Assembly (NCBI RefSeq): GCF_963678165.1
Contig: NZ_OY782755.1
Location: forward strand, 868,001-932,000
Reading direction: 5' to 3'
DNA: 64,000 bases
DNA from: an uncultured Acetobacteroides sp.
Lineage (GTDB): Bacteria; Bacteroidota; Bacteroidia; Bacteroidales; ZOR0009
Of this stretch, positions 1-9,600 are shown in pieces. Under the pieces are notes generated by a model. It did no database searches and had not been told where the DNA came from. It saw only the letters and a list, made by a program, of their open reading frames with translations. The translations under genes were made by a program, and so were the position numbers. How positions within the stretch are numbered: position 1 is the first letter of the stretch; the number at the start of each line of letters is the position of its first letter.

Positions 1-185
1 TCCTTAACCTTGACGGGTTTTACGATCCGCTCCAGCTGCTGCTCGATAGGATGGTGGAGGAGCGCTTCATGCGCCCCGAGCATCAGCGCATGTACACCTT
101 TGTTGAAAGGGCTGAGGATATCATCCCTGCCATAAAGAGCGCTCCCGTTTGGGATGTCGATGCCATAGCCTTCGCAGCGGTGTAG
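1..185 (+). CDS. LOG-family (TIGR00730-like) Rossmann-fold protein, C-terminal end only
   Basis: The window opens inside a reading frame (frame 3) that ends in TAG at 183-185. About 60 residues are visible. The pattern [18 protein letters not shown], then [15 protein letters not shown], resembles the C-terminal region of LOG-type proteins (cytokinin riboside 5'-monophosphate phosphoribohydrolase family, often labelled lysine decarboxylase-like). The diagnostic PGGxGTxxE motif would lie upstream of the window, so the assignment rests on recognition of the tail only. The gene converges on ribD, with tandem array A in the gap. Start unknown; partial by window edge, not by mutation. Confidence 0.6.
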   Translation, partial: LNLDGFYDPLQLLLDRMVEERFMRPEHQRMYTFVERAEDIIPAIKSAPVWDVDAIAFAAV

Positions 186-209
186 CTGCTGGCTGATAAG
201 ATATGGTCA

Positions 210-556
210 TCCACCGGCGGTCGAGCATTTTTTAGAGCGTTTGAGTGGTCACCCCTCAGCGGTCGAGCATTTTTTAGAGCATTTAAGTGGTCACCCCTCG
301 GCGGTTGAGTATTTTTTAGAGCATTTAAGAGGTCACCCCTCGGCGGTCGAGCATTTTTCGGAGCATTTGAGTGGTCACCCCTCAGCGGTCGAGCATTTTT
401 TAGAGCATTTAGGTGGTCACTCCTCGACGGGTGAGCATTTTTTAGAGCGTTTAAGTGGTCACCCCTCGACGGTTTAGCATTTTTTAGAGCATTTAAGTGG
501 TCACCCCTCGGTGGTCGAGCATTTTTTAGGGCATTTAGGTGGTCATCCATCGGCAG
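210..556. repeat. Tandem array A, 42-bp unit, about 8 copies
   Basis: The motif TCGAGCATTTTTTAGAGC (variants TTGAGTAT, GTGAGCAT, TTTAGCAT) recurs at 221, 263, 305, 347, 389, 431, 473 and 515, exactly 42 bp apart. Each unit also contains GTGGTCACCCCTC. The last copy decays after 556. The array fills the gap between the convergent LOG-like gene and ribD. Because 42 is divisible by three it opens frames on both strands (14-residue periodic peptides), but no start, codon pattern or family supports a protein. Treated as non-coding. Confidence 0.9.
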
Positions 557-601
557 CCATCAATTTTCTAGAATCTGGAGTAGCCATCAGTCCCATGGTG
601 C

Positions 602-653
602 CCGCATGCCAGAAGAGCCAGCACGTAAACGGGCTGGCTCTTCTGGCATGCGG
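602..653. terminator. Long perfect inverted repeat between array A and ribD
   Basis: Arms 602-622 and 633-653 are perfectly complementary over 21 bp with a 10-nt loop. It sits 8 bp beyond the ribD stop codon, so it probably acts as a ribD terminator, but neither side carries a T-run, which is unusual for an intrinsic terminator. It could also stabilise the 3' end of the transcript. Confidence 0.6.
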
Positions 654-660
654 TATTGGG

Positions 661-1755
661 CTACTGCTTGTCTGCAGCGGTGCTGTTGACTAGGTAGAAG
701 AGGCGGGTGCCGTCGATCTCCTCGCTGCCAATGGGCTCTCCAACGATGGATGGCGCTTTCACCCCCTTAAAGAACAGCTTAGGGCCGTAGAAGATGCGCG
801 CCTCGTCCCAGTAGCCAAGCGTAATTAGATTCTGCAGCGTTTTCGCTCCACCTTCGACGATGATGGACTGAATGTTTTTCTGGGTAAGGTAGTCGAGCAT
901 CTGCACTTCGGCATCCTTGGCGAAGTCGATGGACACCATTGTAAGATTGTCGATGTTTCCGAAGAGGTCTTTTCGGTTACTCGATCCCGAGTTTTTTCCG
1001 GTGAATACCACGGTTGGCTGGGAGCCATCGAAGATAGCCCTATCGTTTGGGGTAGCCAGCGTCCGATCAATAAGGATGCGGGTTGGGTTGCTCCCATGCC
1101 AGTAGCGCACGTTTAGCTGGGGATTGTCGTTAATGACAGTCTTGTTGCCTACGAGTATGCCATTTTCCTCGCTTCTCCAGCGGTGCACCAGCGTTCGGCA
1201 GGCGTTGTTGGTAATCCAGTTGGGCTCTATGGGCGAGTCTGGGGTGCGCTCGATGTCGATGAAGCCATCGAGGGTTTGCGCCCACTTTAGGATGATGTAG
1301 GGGCGCTTTTTGGTGTGGAAGGTGATGAACCTGCGGTTTAGCCACCTTGCCTCATCCTCAAGAACGCCAACGGTAACGTCTACCCCGTTGTCCCGCAGCT
1401 TTTGGATTCCGCTGCCGGCCACCTTCTCGAATGGGTCAACCATGGCAATAACAACCCTAGGAATCTGGTGCTCGATGATCAGGTCGGTGCAGGGCGGGGT
1501 TTTTCCGGTATGGCTGCAGGGCTCAAGCGACACGTAGAGGGTCGAATCGCGCAGCAGCGCCTTGTCCTCAACCGCATTTATCGCGTTCACCTCGGCATGC
1601 GCCTCCCCGTATTTGCGGTGATATCCTTCGCCAATGATTCTGCCGTTGTAAACAACCGCAGCTCCAACCATCGGATTTGGGGCCACGTTGCCCAATCCAC
1701 CTTCAGCCAGCTCGAGGCAGCGCCTCATGTATTGCTCATGAACTTTGTTAGCCAT
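661..1755 (-). CDS. ribD: Bifunctional riboflavin biosynthesis deaminase/reductase RibD
   Basis: Catalyses two steps of riboflavin synthesis: deamination of the pyrimidine intermediate and NADPH-dependent reduction of its ribosyl side chain. The N-terminal deaminase domain (about 1-145) has the zinc-site motif H53-A-E55 and PCSHTGKTPPC with C80 and C89. The C-terminal part carries the reductase fold (ILKWAQTLDGFID near 155-170, then an EGG motif near 300). At 364 residues it has the normal full length for the family. It is divergent from prmC with a 60-bp gap that probably holds both promoters. No FMN riboswitch-like structure fits in that gap. Other riboflavin genes are not in the window. 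Confidence 0.95.
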   Translation of the reverse strand: MANKVHEQYMRRCLELAEGGLGNVAPNPMVGAAVVYNGRIIGEGYHRKYGEAHAEVNAINAVEDKALLRDSTLYVSLEPCSHTGKTPPCTDLIIEHQIPRVVIAMVDPFEKVAGSGIQKLRDNGVDVTVGVLEDEARWLNRRFITFHTKKRPYIILKWAQTLDGFIDIERTPDSPIEPNWITNNACRTLVHRWRSEENGILVGNKTVINDNPQLNVRYWHGSNPTRILIDRTLATPNDRAIFDGSQPTVVFTGKNSGSSNRKDLFGNIDNLTMVSIDFAKDAEVQMLDYLTQKNIQSIIVEGGAKTLQNLITLGYWDEARIFYGPKLFFKGVKAPSIVGEPIGSEEIDGTRLFYLVNSTAADKQ

Positions 1756-1815
1756 CCCTTTTTATCTTACTTTTAAGAGCCGAAATTAGCAGATTTAGCA
1801 ACGTAATCAAAGCCA

Positions 1816-2661
1816 ATGAGCATAAAGAATCGCACCATATTTTGCCGCTACCAAAAGATGCTGGAAGCCATTTACCCAAGCCAGGAGGCGAAGGAGATTG
1901 TCTACAGGCTTGCCGAACATTTTTGGGGGATAAGTAGACCGAAGCTGCTCTTGATGCTCGACGAGGATGAAGATGCCGCCTTGGCTAAATATATTGATGC
2001 CTGTACAGAGCGGCTGCTCCAGCACGAGCCCCTGCAGTATGTGATAGGCGAGGTGGAGTTCTACGGATGCCGATTTAAGGTGAGCCGCAGCGTGCTCATC
2101 CCTCGCCCCGAAACGGAGGAGCTGGTGGATATCATCGTAAAGGATTGGGAGGGGAAAGCTCCAAGGATTGCCGATTTTGGAACCGGCAGCGGCTGCATTC
2201 CCGTATCGCTGGCAAAGGCGCTGCCCCATTCCGCTGTGCGCAGCATCGATATTTCTGCCGAAGCCCTAGAAATCGCCCGCGAAAACGCGCAGCTAAACGG
2301 TGCGGATGTCGATTTTGTGCTGGCAGATATGCGAGCCTACAGCGACAGCAGCAGCTACGACATCATCGTAAGCAACCCTCCCTACGTGATGAATTCCGAA
2401 AAGGAGCAGATGCGCGATAACGTGCTCCGCCACGAGCCCCATCTGGCGCTTTTTGTTGAAGATGGCAACCCGCTTGAGTTCTACATTCCGATAGCCGAAT
2501 TTGCCTCCCGCTCGCTAGCTGCCGATGGAGTCGTCTATTTGGAAATAAACCAGCAGCTGGGGCCGCAAACCGCCGAGCTGTTTAGGGCAAAGGGAATGTG
2601 TGCCGAGGTGCGACAGGATATGTTTGGGGTCGATCGATTTGTAGTTGCGCGATGGAAGTAG
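1816..2661 (+). CDS. prmC: Peptide chain release factor N5-glutamine methyltransferase
   Basis: Methylates the glutamine of the GGQ motif in release factors RF1/RF2 using SAM. The SAM-binding motif DFGTGSGCIP begins at about residue 120 and the family signature NPPY lies at about 187-190, preceded by an N-terminal helical domain and the substrate-binding RPETEELV stretch. 281 residues is normal. ATG at 1816 is the first start after the divergent promoter region. The 3' end overlaps the start of recX by 10 bp, implying co-transcription and perhaps translational coupling. Confidence 0.94.
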   Translation: MSIKNRTIFCRYQKMLEAIYPSQEAKEIVYRLAEHFWGISRPKLLLMLDEDEDAALAKYIDACTERLLQHEPLQYVIGEVEFYGCRFKVSRSVLIPRPETEELVDIIVKDWEGKAPRIADFGTGSGCIPVSLAKALPHSAVRSIDISAEALEIARENAQLNGADVDFVLADMRAYSDSSSYDIIVSNPPYVMNSEKEQMRDNVLRHEPHLALFVEDGNPLEFYIPIAEFASRSLAADGVVYLEINQQLGPQTAELFRAKGMCAEVRQDMFGVDRFVVARWK

Positions 2662-3137
2662 AACGTCAGGGGAAAAGCCTCTCAAAGAAGGAGGCGCTAG
2701 AGCGCCTCGGGCAGCTGTGCTCAAAGCGCGAGGTGTGCATCTCGCAGGTAGAGGAGAAGCTCTACCGATGGAATGTAGATCTGAGCGATCGACCTAGCAT
2801 CGTTGAGTTTCTTGTAGTCAATAGGTATGTTGATGATCGGAGGTTTGCCGTTGCCTTTGCCCGCGATAAGTTCCGATTCAGCAAGTGGGGCCCGCAGAAG
2901 ATAAAGGTGCACCTACAGGCAAAGCGCATAGATGCCGAATACGTAGCCGAAGCGCTGCTGGAAGTTGATATGGATGAGCTGCCATCGGCTGTGGTTCGGG
3001 AGCTGCAGCGCAAGTCCGAGACGGTAAAAGCAAAGAACTCGTACGAGCTAAAGATGAAGCTGATTGCCGTAGGGTTGCGCAAAGGCTTTGCGTACGATCT
3101 TGTGAGCAGGGCGGTAGATCAAATCCTCGAAAAATAG
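2652..3137 (+). CDS. recX: Regulatory protein RecX
   Basis: Small helical protein that binds RecA and modulates its filament. It shows the RecX three-helix repeats: YVDDRRFAVAFARDKFRF, then WGPQKIKVHLQAKRID, then a C-terminal repeat ending in AYDLVSRAVDQ. I place the start at ATG 2652 (161 residues), inside the last codons of prmC. An earlier in-frame ATG at 2598 would add 18 residues read entirely through the prmC coding sequence and is less likely. RecX proteins are fast-evolving, so the match is by architecture and spacing. Ends at a strong terminator just before tRNA-Ala. Confidence 0.87.
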   Translation: MEVERQGKSLSKKEALERLGQLCSKREVCISQVEEKLYRWNVDLSDRPSIVEFLVVNRYVDDRRFAVAFARDKFRFSKWGPQKIKVHLQAKRIDAEYVAEALLEVDMDELPSAVVRELQRKSETVKAKNSYELKMKLIAVGLRKGFAYDLVSRAVDQILEK

Positions 3138-3163
3138 AAAAGGCTTACCGAGGTAAGCCTTTT
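3138..3163. terminator. Bidirectional terminator of recX and tRNA-Ala
   Basis: AAAAGGCTTACC / GGTAAGCCTTTT, a 12-bp perfect inverted repeat with a 2-nt centre, flanked by A and T runs. It lies directly after recX on the + strand and directly after tRNA-Ala on the - strand. Confidence 0.85.
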
Positions 3164-3164
3164 G

Positions 3165-3238
<74 letters not shown>

Positions 3239-3253
3239 ATTGATTTGGTGATG

Positions 3254-3261
3254 CAAATGTA
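3254..3261 (-). promoter_or_regulatory. -7 promoter element of tRNA-Ala
   Basis: TACATTTG on the - strand, 16 bp before the tRNA, matches the Bacteroidota -7 consensus TAnnTTTG. No convincing -33 TTTG is seen at the usual distance. Confidence 0.55.
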
Positions 3262-3437
3262 TACCTTTTTTCGAATAGCACAAGAGGCTAGGTTGCTTTT
3301 TTTGGAAAAGGGAACTTCCGTGATGGTGCTATAAGAAATCTTGATCTATGTTTTAGCCTAAATTCTATTGCGAAGGCTGTAGAACAAAGGTATAGTACGG
3401 GCTGTTATTGGAATAAGGAGTTCTTAATAGAGCAGTC

Positions 3438-4157
3438 ATGGAAATCAAAAAGTCACCAGTGGCAGATCTTGAGAATAAGCGATCTTTATTTCTTCAGCTA
3501 GGATTTGTTATGGCAATTGGCTTCTCCCTCTTTGCTTTCGAATTTGATTTTGGGGAGAAGCAAGACGCTCAGAACTACGAAGCCAAAGCCGTTGTGGCAG
3601 AAGAGGAGATTATTCCCCAAACTCAGCAAGAGCAGCAGGTACAGCAACAGCAGCCCCAATTTGTTCCTCAGCAGATCATGTCGGACGTGCTAAAAATTGT
3701 TCGGGATGAGGTAATGGTAAGCGATGAGATAAATCTTAACATGGAAGACACCAAGGAGGCTGCCCCAATCTCAATACCTACAGCAACTACAGTTACTGCA
3801 ATAGCGGCAAAAAAGGAGGAGCCCATAGAAGAGGAGGAGGTCTTTTTTATTGCGGAGGATATGCCGTTGTTTAATGGGAAGGATGCTTCCGATAGTTTTA
3901 GGGAGTATGTGGCGAAGAACCTAAAGTATCCAGATGTTGCTGCTGAAAATGGCATTCAGGGAACGGTGTATATCCAGTTTGTTGTCGAACCTTCAGGAGC
4001 AGTATCGAATGTGAAGGTTCTTCGGGGTGTAGATCCTTCGCTAGACAAGGAGGCTGTTCGTATCGTTCAAGGTTCACCTAAGTGGACTCCCGGCAAGCAA
4101 CGCGGAAAGCCTGTTCGTGTATCCTTTACCTTTCCCATAACATTCAAGTTGAACTAA
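3438..4157 (+). CDS. TonB-family energy transducer
   Basis: A 239-residue protein with an N-terminal cytoplasmic tail, one membrane segment (about residues 20-36, LFLQLGFVMAIGFSLFAF), a glutamine-rich and acidic periplasmic linker, and a C-terminal TonB domain from about 150 (YVAKNLKYPDVAAENGIQG to FTFPITFKLN). Proteins of this form couple the proton-motive force to TonB-dependent outer-membrane transport. It stands alone, not next to exbB/exbD, which is common for the many TonB paralogues of Bacteroidota, so its receptor is unknown. The ATG at 3438 gives the usual short cytoplasmic segment before the membrane helix. Confidence 0.88.
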   Translation: MEIKKSPVADLENKRSLFLQLGFVMAIGFSLFAFEFDFGEKQDAQNYEAKAVVAEEEIIPQTQQEQQVQQQQPQFVPQQIMSDVLKIVRDEVMVSDEINLNMEDTKEAAPISIPTATTVTAIAAKKEEPIEEEEVFFIAEDMPLFNGKDASDSFREYVAKNLKYPDVAAENGIQGTVYIQFVVEPSGAVSNVKVLRGVDPSLDKEAVRIVQGSPKWTPGKQRGKPVRVSFTFPITFKLN

Positions 4158-4179
4158 TCTTATAAAAGCGATACTAGGG

Positions 4180-4209
4180 AAAAGCGCTGAATTTCTCAGT
4201 GCTTTTTTG
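4180..4209 (+). terminator. Terminator after the TonB-family gene
   Basis: AAAAGCGCTGA / TCAGTGCTTTT (one G-U pair) followed by a run of T. Typical intrinsic terminator. Confidence 0.8.
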
Positions 4210-4211
4210 TT

Positions 4212-4219
4212 TACCTTTG
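4212..4219 (+). promoter_or_regulatory. -7 promoter element of hflX
   Basis: TACCTTTG, an excellent match to the Bacteroidota TAnnTTTG -7 element, 21 bp before the hflX start codon. The element nearly abuts the terminator of the preceding gene, so the two units are cleanly separated. Confidence 0.6.
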
Positions 4220-4240
4220 TGCCATATTTAATCTGTAAGT

Positions 4241-5437
4241 ATGGGATTTGAACCAACCAGCAACGCGCCAGTTCAGGAGACCGCCATTCTTGTTGGCGTA
4301 ATTACCGACACGCAAACCGACTTCCAAACAAAGGAGTACCTCGATGAGCTTGAGTTCCTGGCTGAGACAGCCGGTGCTCGTACCATGAAAAAGTTCATCC
4401 AGCGCATGCATTATACAAACTCGAAGACATACGTTGGTTCTGGTAAACTTGATGAGATAAAGGCTTACATCGACGAGAACGAGATAGGGATGGCTATTTT
4501 TGATGATGAGCTTACCCCTTCGCAGCTAAGAAATGTGGAGCGCCATCTTAACTGTAAGGTGCTGGATCGAACCAACCTTATCCTCGACATATTTGCAGCA
4601 CGGGCACAAACAGCCTATGCCAAAACTCAGGTAGAACTGGCGCAATACCAGTACTTACTTCCCCGATTGACCCGAATGTGGACGCACCTTGAGCGTCAGC
4701 GAGGGGGGATTGGCATGCGTGGTCCTGGTGAATCGCAGATTGAGACCGACCGCCGTATTATTCTCGATAAGATTTCGAGGCTAAAGGAGCAGCTGAAGAA
4801 AATAGACAAGCAGATGGCGGTGCAACGCGGCAATCGAGGAAGCCTTGTGCGTGTTGCGCTAGTTGGGTATACCAATGTGGGAAAATCGACCCTGATGAAC
4901 TTGATTAGCAAGTCGGAGGTGTTTGCCGAGAATAAGTTGTTCGCAACACTCGACACAACGGTTAGAAAGGTCGTATTCGAAAACCTTCCCTTCTTGCTTT
5001 CCGATACGGTTGGTTTTATCCGAAAACTTCCACACCAGCTGGTAGAATCGTTTAAGTCTACGCTCGACGAGGTTCGTGAGGCTGATTTGCTCATTCACGT
5101 GGTGGATATCTCGCATCCAAACTTCGAGGAGCAGCTGAATGTGGTGAAGGAAACGTTGGCAGAGATCAAAGCTGGCGATAAGCCCGTTTACCTCGTGTTT
5201 AACAAGATTGATGCATATACCTACGTCCAAAAGGCAGAGGATGATCTTACTCCTGTGACAAAGGAGAACTGGAGCCTCGATGATCTTATGAATAGTTGGA
5301 TGTACAAGGAGAATAATCCGGCAATCTTTATGTCGGCAAAGGAAAAGATGAACCTCGAAAAGTTCCGAACTGATCTGTATAAGATGGTGGCAGAGATTAG
5401 CCAGGGAAGGTACCCGTTTGGGAACTTCCTTTGGTAG
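4241..5437 (+). CDS. hflX: Ribosome-associated GTPase HflX
   Basis: GTPase that binds 50S/70S ribosomes and helps split stalled ribosomes under stress. The N-terminal HflX domain (about 30-195) includes the family signature QRGGIGMRGPGESQIETDRR. The GTPase domain starts near 200 with the P-loop GYTNVGKS at about 209, then the DTVGFIRKLP switch II region and NKID. 398 residues is a normal length. The ATG at 4241 follows a TACCTTTG promoter. Convergent with asd, separated by a shared terminator. Confidence 0.96.
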   Translation: MGFEPTSNAPVQETAILVGVITDTQTDFQTKEYLDELEFLAETAGARTMKKFIQRMHYTNSKTYVGSGKLDEIKAYIDENEIGMAIFDDELTPSQLRNVERHLNCKVLDRTNLILDIFAARAQTAYAKTQVELAQYQYLLPRLTRMWTHLERQRGGIGMRGPGESQIETDRRIILDKISRLKEQLKKIDKQMAVQRGNRGSLVRVALVGYTNVGKSTLMNLISKSEVFAENKLFATLDTTVRKVVFENLPFLLSDTVGFIRKLPHQLVESFKSTLDEVREADLLIHVVDISHPNFEEQLNVVKETLAEIKAGDKPVYLVFNKIDAYTYVQKAEDDLTPVTKENWSLDDLMNSWMYKENNPAIFMSAKEKMNLEKFRTDLYKMVAEISQGRYPFGNFLW

Positions 5438-5490
5438 GTTTGTTGCTTGTAATTCTTTTGAGGAAAGTAGAAAAGCAGTAGATATAAATG

Positions 5491-5527
5491 AAAGAAACCA
5501 GAATTCGTTAGAGTTCTGGCTTCTTTT
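5491..5527. terminator. Bidirectional terminator between hflX and asd
   Basis: Inverted repeat 5494-5506 / 5511-5523 with two G-U pairs, flanked by AAA on the left and TTTT on the right. It lies between two convergent genes. Confidence 0.75.
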
Positions 5528-5543
5528 ATGGCGGTTAGTTTTG

Positions 5544-6539
5544 TTAAGCCTTAATAAAACCTTGCTTTAGCAGGTATATCGCAATTTGAACTGCGTTGGT
5601 TGCAGCACCTTTGCGGAGGTTATCGGCAACAATCCACATGTTAAGGGTGTTTGGGTGCGATAAGTCGCGACGAAGACGTCCAACAAACACATCGTTCTTG
5701 CCTTCGGCATAAAGTGGCATTGGGTAAACCTTGTTTGCAGGGTCGTCTTGAACAACAATGCCTTCGGTTTTCGAAAGAATATCGCGAATTTCATCAAGAT
5801 CGTAGTCATTTGCGAACTCAACGTTTACCGCTTCGGAGTGACCTCCCTTTACGGGAACACGAACCGTTGTTGGAGATACGTTAATGGTATCGTCGCCTAG
5901 GATTTTACGAGTCTCGTTGATCATCTTAAGTTCCTCCTTGGTGTAGCCGCTTTCGGTAAACACGTCGATATGGGGAAGGCAGTTCATGTCGATAGGGTAA
6001 GGGTATACCATGTCGGCTTCCTCTCCGCTTCTTTCGGCAGACATCTGCTTAAGAGCTTTTGCCCCAGTTCCCGAAACGGACTGATAGGTGGAAACTACAA
6101 CGCGCTTAATCTGATACTTTCTATGAAGTGGCGCCAACGCAAGTACCATCTGGATGGTAGAGCAGTTTGGATTGGCAATGATCTTGTCTTCGGCAGTTAG
6201 TTCTCCTGCATTGATTTCTGGAACAACCAACTTCTTAGTAGGATCCATGCGCCAAGCGGAGCTGTTGTCAACAACATAGCAACCGATCTCTGCAAACTTA
6301 GGAGCCCACTCTTTGGAAGCGTCTCCACCTGCAGAAAATATTGCAAGAACAGGTTTCATCCCCAAACCAGTTTGTGCATTAACTACTTTGTATGGTTTCC
6401 CTTTAAAGGTTACCTCTTTACCAACCGAACGCTCAGATGCGATTGGAATTAGTTCGCTTACCGGGAAATTCATTTCGTCGAGGACCTTGAGCATGACGCT
6501 TCCTACAAGCCCTGTCGCACCAAATACTGCTACTTTCAT
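5544..6539 (-). CDS. asd: Aspartate-semialdehyde dehydrogenase
   Basis: Reduces aspartyl phosphate to aspartate semialdehyde for lysine/DAP, threonine and methionine synthesis. It starts with the NADP-binding MKVAVFGATGLVGSVML, carries the active-site cysteine in NPNCSTIQ, and the substrate/catalytic stretch VPVKGGHSEAVNVEF. I start at ATG 6539 because the Rossmann motif begins there; a start at 6575 would add 12 unlikely residues. 331 residues is typical. Monocistronic as far as can be seen. Confidence 0.95.
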   Translation of the reverse strand: MKVAVFGATGLVGSVMLKVLDEMNFPVSELIPIASERSVGKEVTFKGKPYKVVNAQTGLGMKPVLAIFSAGGDASKEWAPKFAEIGCYVVDNSSAWRMDPTKKLVVPEINAGELTAEDKIIANPNCSTIQMVLALAPLHRKYQIKRVVVSTYQSVSGTGAKALKQMSAERSGEEADMVYPYPIDMNCLPHIDVFTESGYTKEELKMINETRKILGDDTINVSPTTVRVPVKGGHSEAVNVEFANDYDLDEIRDILSKTEGIVVQDDPANKVYPMPLYAEGKNDVFVGRLRRDLSHPNTLNMWIVADNLRKGAATNAVQIAIYLLKQGFIKA

Positions 6540-6661
6540 CGATTTTACTTTGATAGTGTGATAAATACTAGACAATTGTTTGGGGAAGTCAAAACAATTG
6601 CCGTAAATTTATGAAACTCATTAGAGGATGGAACAGTCTTAACTATATTTATTAATAACAT

Positions 6662-9600
6662 ATGGGATGTCGCTTTTTGCTGCTTGCATTACTGGGGTGT
6701 ATTCCTTTCTCTTCTTTTAGCCAGTTTAATGATGATTTTTCGAAGAATTCTCTCGAAGGCTGGATTCAAAGCCCATCGAATAGGTGGAGTACGACTTTGG
6801 ATAATATTAACCTTGTTCTCCATCATAGTTACGATAATTCTTCCTCTGGGCGTGACTATATTACGTCGAAGGTTACAGTTTCCTCCTATGAGAATGGCAA
6901 ACTTACTTGGCGATTTCGGGTCAAGCATGGCTATTCGCCTTCTGCAAGTAACGGTTGGGCGTTTATATTGGCGTCAGATGCAGATGCTGCGCAGCTAAAC
7001 GCATCTTCTCCTAGTCGAGCACTGGTTGTTGGTGTGAACCTTTCGGGTTCTGATGATTTGCTAAAGATTTGGGAGCAAACAACCTCTTCGGCAGGGAGTA
7101 AATCTGTTAAATTAATTGCAGTTACTACTCTAAACTGGGAAACCAGCATTGGAGCATCAATGTATGGTTACGTTGAGGTGGTTCGTAATGCTAATGGCGA
7201 GTGGAATGTTGGCTATTCAAAGGTGTCGTTTGAAGATATCACACGGCTAGCAGCATTCACTTATACTTCCACAATTCCTATTGGAAATCTTGGTGTTGTT
7301 TATTGGTATACCACTACTGCCGATCAAAAACTGTGGGTTGACGATGTGTCTCTTTCGTATACTGGGACGAATGTTGTCGATAAGAAGCCTGATTTTTCCA
7401 ACGATACAACGTCTGTAATATCTGGCGTTGCAGTGGAAACTCTTGAGGCAACAGTTAAGAACGCACTCCCCGAAAGTGGAGTTGCCATTGCTTCCTTTAG
7501 TCTTAGTGATAGTAGCGGCGATAAGTTGCTTACTACCGTTAAATCTTTTGACCTTGCAATTACCTCCTCGAAGGTAGATGCTACGAAGGTAATTGCTGGT
7601 GCTACTTTACGGGTTGGTGATGAACGTAAGAGCTGCCGTATAGCCCAGTTGGCAAAAGATTTCTTACGAATCGAGGTCTTTGATGGTGCTCTTAAGGTTA
7701 ACGAAGGCTGTAGCGCAGATGTTTCTCTTGGTCTGTACTTCAAACCTGAGGAGTTTACTGATTTAGGGAGCCTTTCCTTTACACTTAAAGGAGTATTTGC
7801 CGACAGCGCAGGTTCTATCTTCTCTACATTTAGACCAATTCATGTAAATACACTTAAGTTTCTTGTGCATGCTGATACGCTTATCTTCTCGAAAGTTCCA
7901 TCGGCAGTTAAGCCCAACACCCTTTTTGATGTTACTGTAAAAGCGTGCGATAGTTTTGGTAATACTGATGCCGATTACGAGGGAAGCTGCCATCTACTTA
8001 TTAAAGGAGCAAGCATTGCTCCGCAGAACCAGAAGTTTTCTTCTGGAATCGCCAAGTTTGCAGGAGTAAGGCTCTCAAAAAGTGGGGAATATTCGGTTGA
8101 TGCATCTTCCGGTGATTTGAAGGTAACGAGAAAGCTTATTGTTGCTGATGACGATTCGTATTTAAAGGTGTCTTCTGCGGCGATTCCTGCTGTTGCTGCT
8201 ACTTCTACATCCAGTTTCATCGATGTTCTAAAATTTTGGGTGGTGGATACAGGCTTTAGCGATACGCTTTGTACCCGTATTGCGCAGCTTACGCTACAAG
8301 CGGCAGATTCTCTCGGAAACCTTCTTTCAACACGGAGGGTAGATAGCGTGAAGATTTTTCTAAATGAAAGGCTGATTAACTTCTCTGGTATGTCTTTTAC
8401 AGGAGGAAAGGTCGTTCTAAAGTTTACAGATCCGTTGTTGGTTATTCCCAACCGATCGCAGGGCGAGGTTACGGTAAAGATTAGGCTCTCGAAGCAACAG
8501 CAGATGATACCTTTCACTCTTTCGGTGCCTACCGACGGGATTGCTGTTAGCACAGGCTCTTCTCTTATTTCGAAAACTTGCAGCTACCCCATTCGCTCGT
8601 CGGTTATTCGCTACAATGTAGCTGCCGAGCGAATCCTAGTTGCTCCGCATCTTATTTTAACTACGTTGGATTCGCCAATCAACCTAAAGTGCCAGATATC
8701 CAATCGTGAGGGTGGCTTTGTTACTTCTTTTGCTGGGAAGGTGTCAACAGAACAGGTGGGCTTCCCAAAAGTGCAGCCAATCTTAAATCATGGTGCAATC
8801 AGTATTGGACCATTAAGGGCTAACAGAATTGGAGAATCTAGTATTCGAGTTGTGGTGAATGATTCTATTTCGCATAAAGCCCTGTTCTGCGTGGTTCGGC
8901 AGGTTGATACGCTGGTATCTCCTAGTGCAATTGCTGCAAAAATGGAGGGCTGGCAGCGGCAGACATTGGGTGGATACATACATTCGGGTGGCGAAGGTCA
9001 ATCGCTGCTCTGCTACGCCATTCCGCCTACAGTAGGAGCGCGAAACACCCAATGGCATCTTCGCTTTAAGCTCGATAATGCGAATTTCTCCTCCGAAAAC
9101 TACATGCGAATAGTTCTTCTTTCTGATAAAATGCCCCATAAGGATTCATCCTATAATGCAGTTGTTCTATCATATAAGAAAAGTGGAAGCAAGACTCTTT
9201 TTCATCTCGAAAACATTGTAAATGGACGAGTAATCAGCCGTTCCGACCCACTTTTTACCGATCGAATTGATGGAAAGGAGGCGGAAGCATACCTTCTTAA
9301 GGATGCTGATGGGCGTTGGAGTGGTGATTTCTATACGAATGGCTATTCATGTTGCCATTTTGAAAATATTTCAATGCCATTTGCTTCTGTTGCAGGATAT
9401 AGCGGTGTTGAATACCATTGCTCTTCCTCGAATGTGGGGAAGATGCTGGTAGAAGCTTTTGATCTGGTAGGGTCGGAGCAGCATTTAAAAATTCTAGAAG
9501 GCTACTACTCCTCTAAGGGAAATGCCGAGTTGACGGTAAATCTGCCATTATCGGCTGGAGAGGGAGTGAAAGTGACTGCAACAGACTTGCAAGGTAGTAC

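Noticed and set aside
83..550. Low-complexity 155-residue - strand frame ([14 protein letters not shown] repeats)
   Set aside because: It is array A read in one of several open frames. It has no start context, overlaps the end of the LOG-like gene, and the opposite strand is equally open; this is an effect of a 42-bp period.
661..1815. FMN riboswitch upstream of ribD
   Set aside because: The ribD-prmC gap is only 60 bp, too short for an RFN element, and no such motif is visible.
2598..2651. Earlier start of recX
   Set aside because: The 18 extra residues read out of frame through the prmC coding sequence and do not look like RecX.
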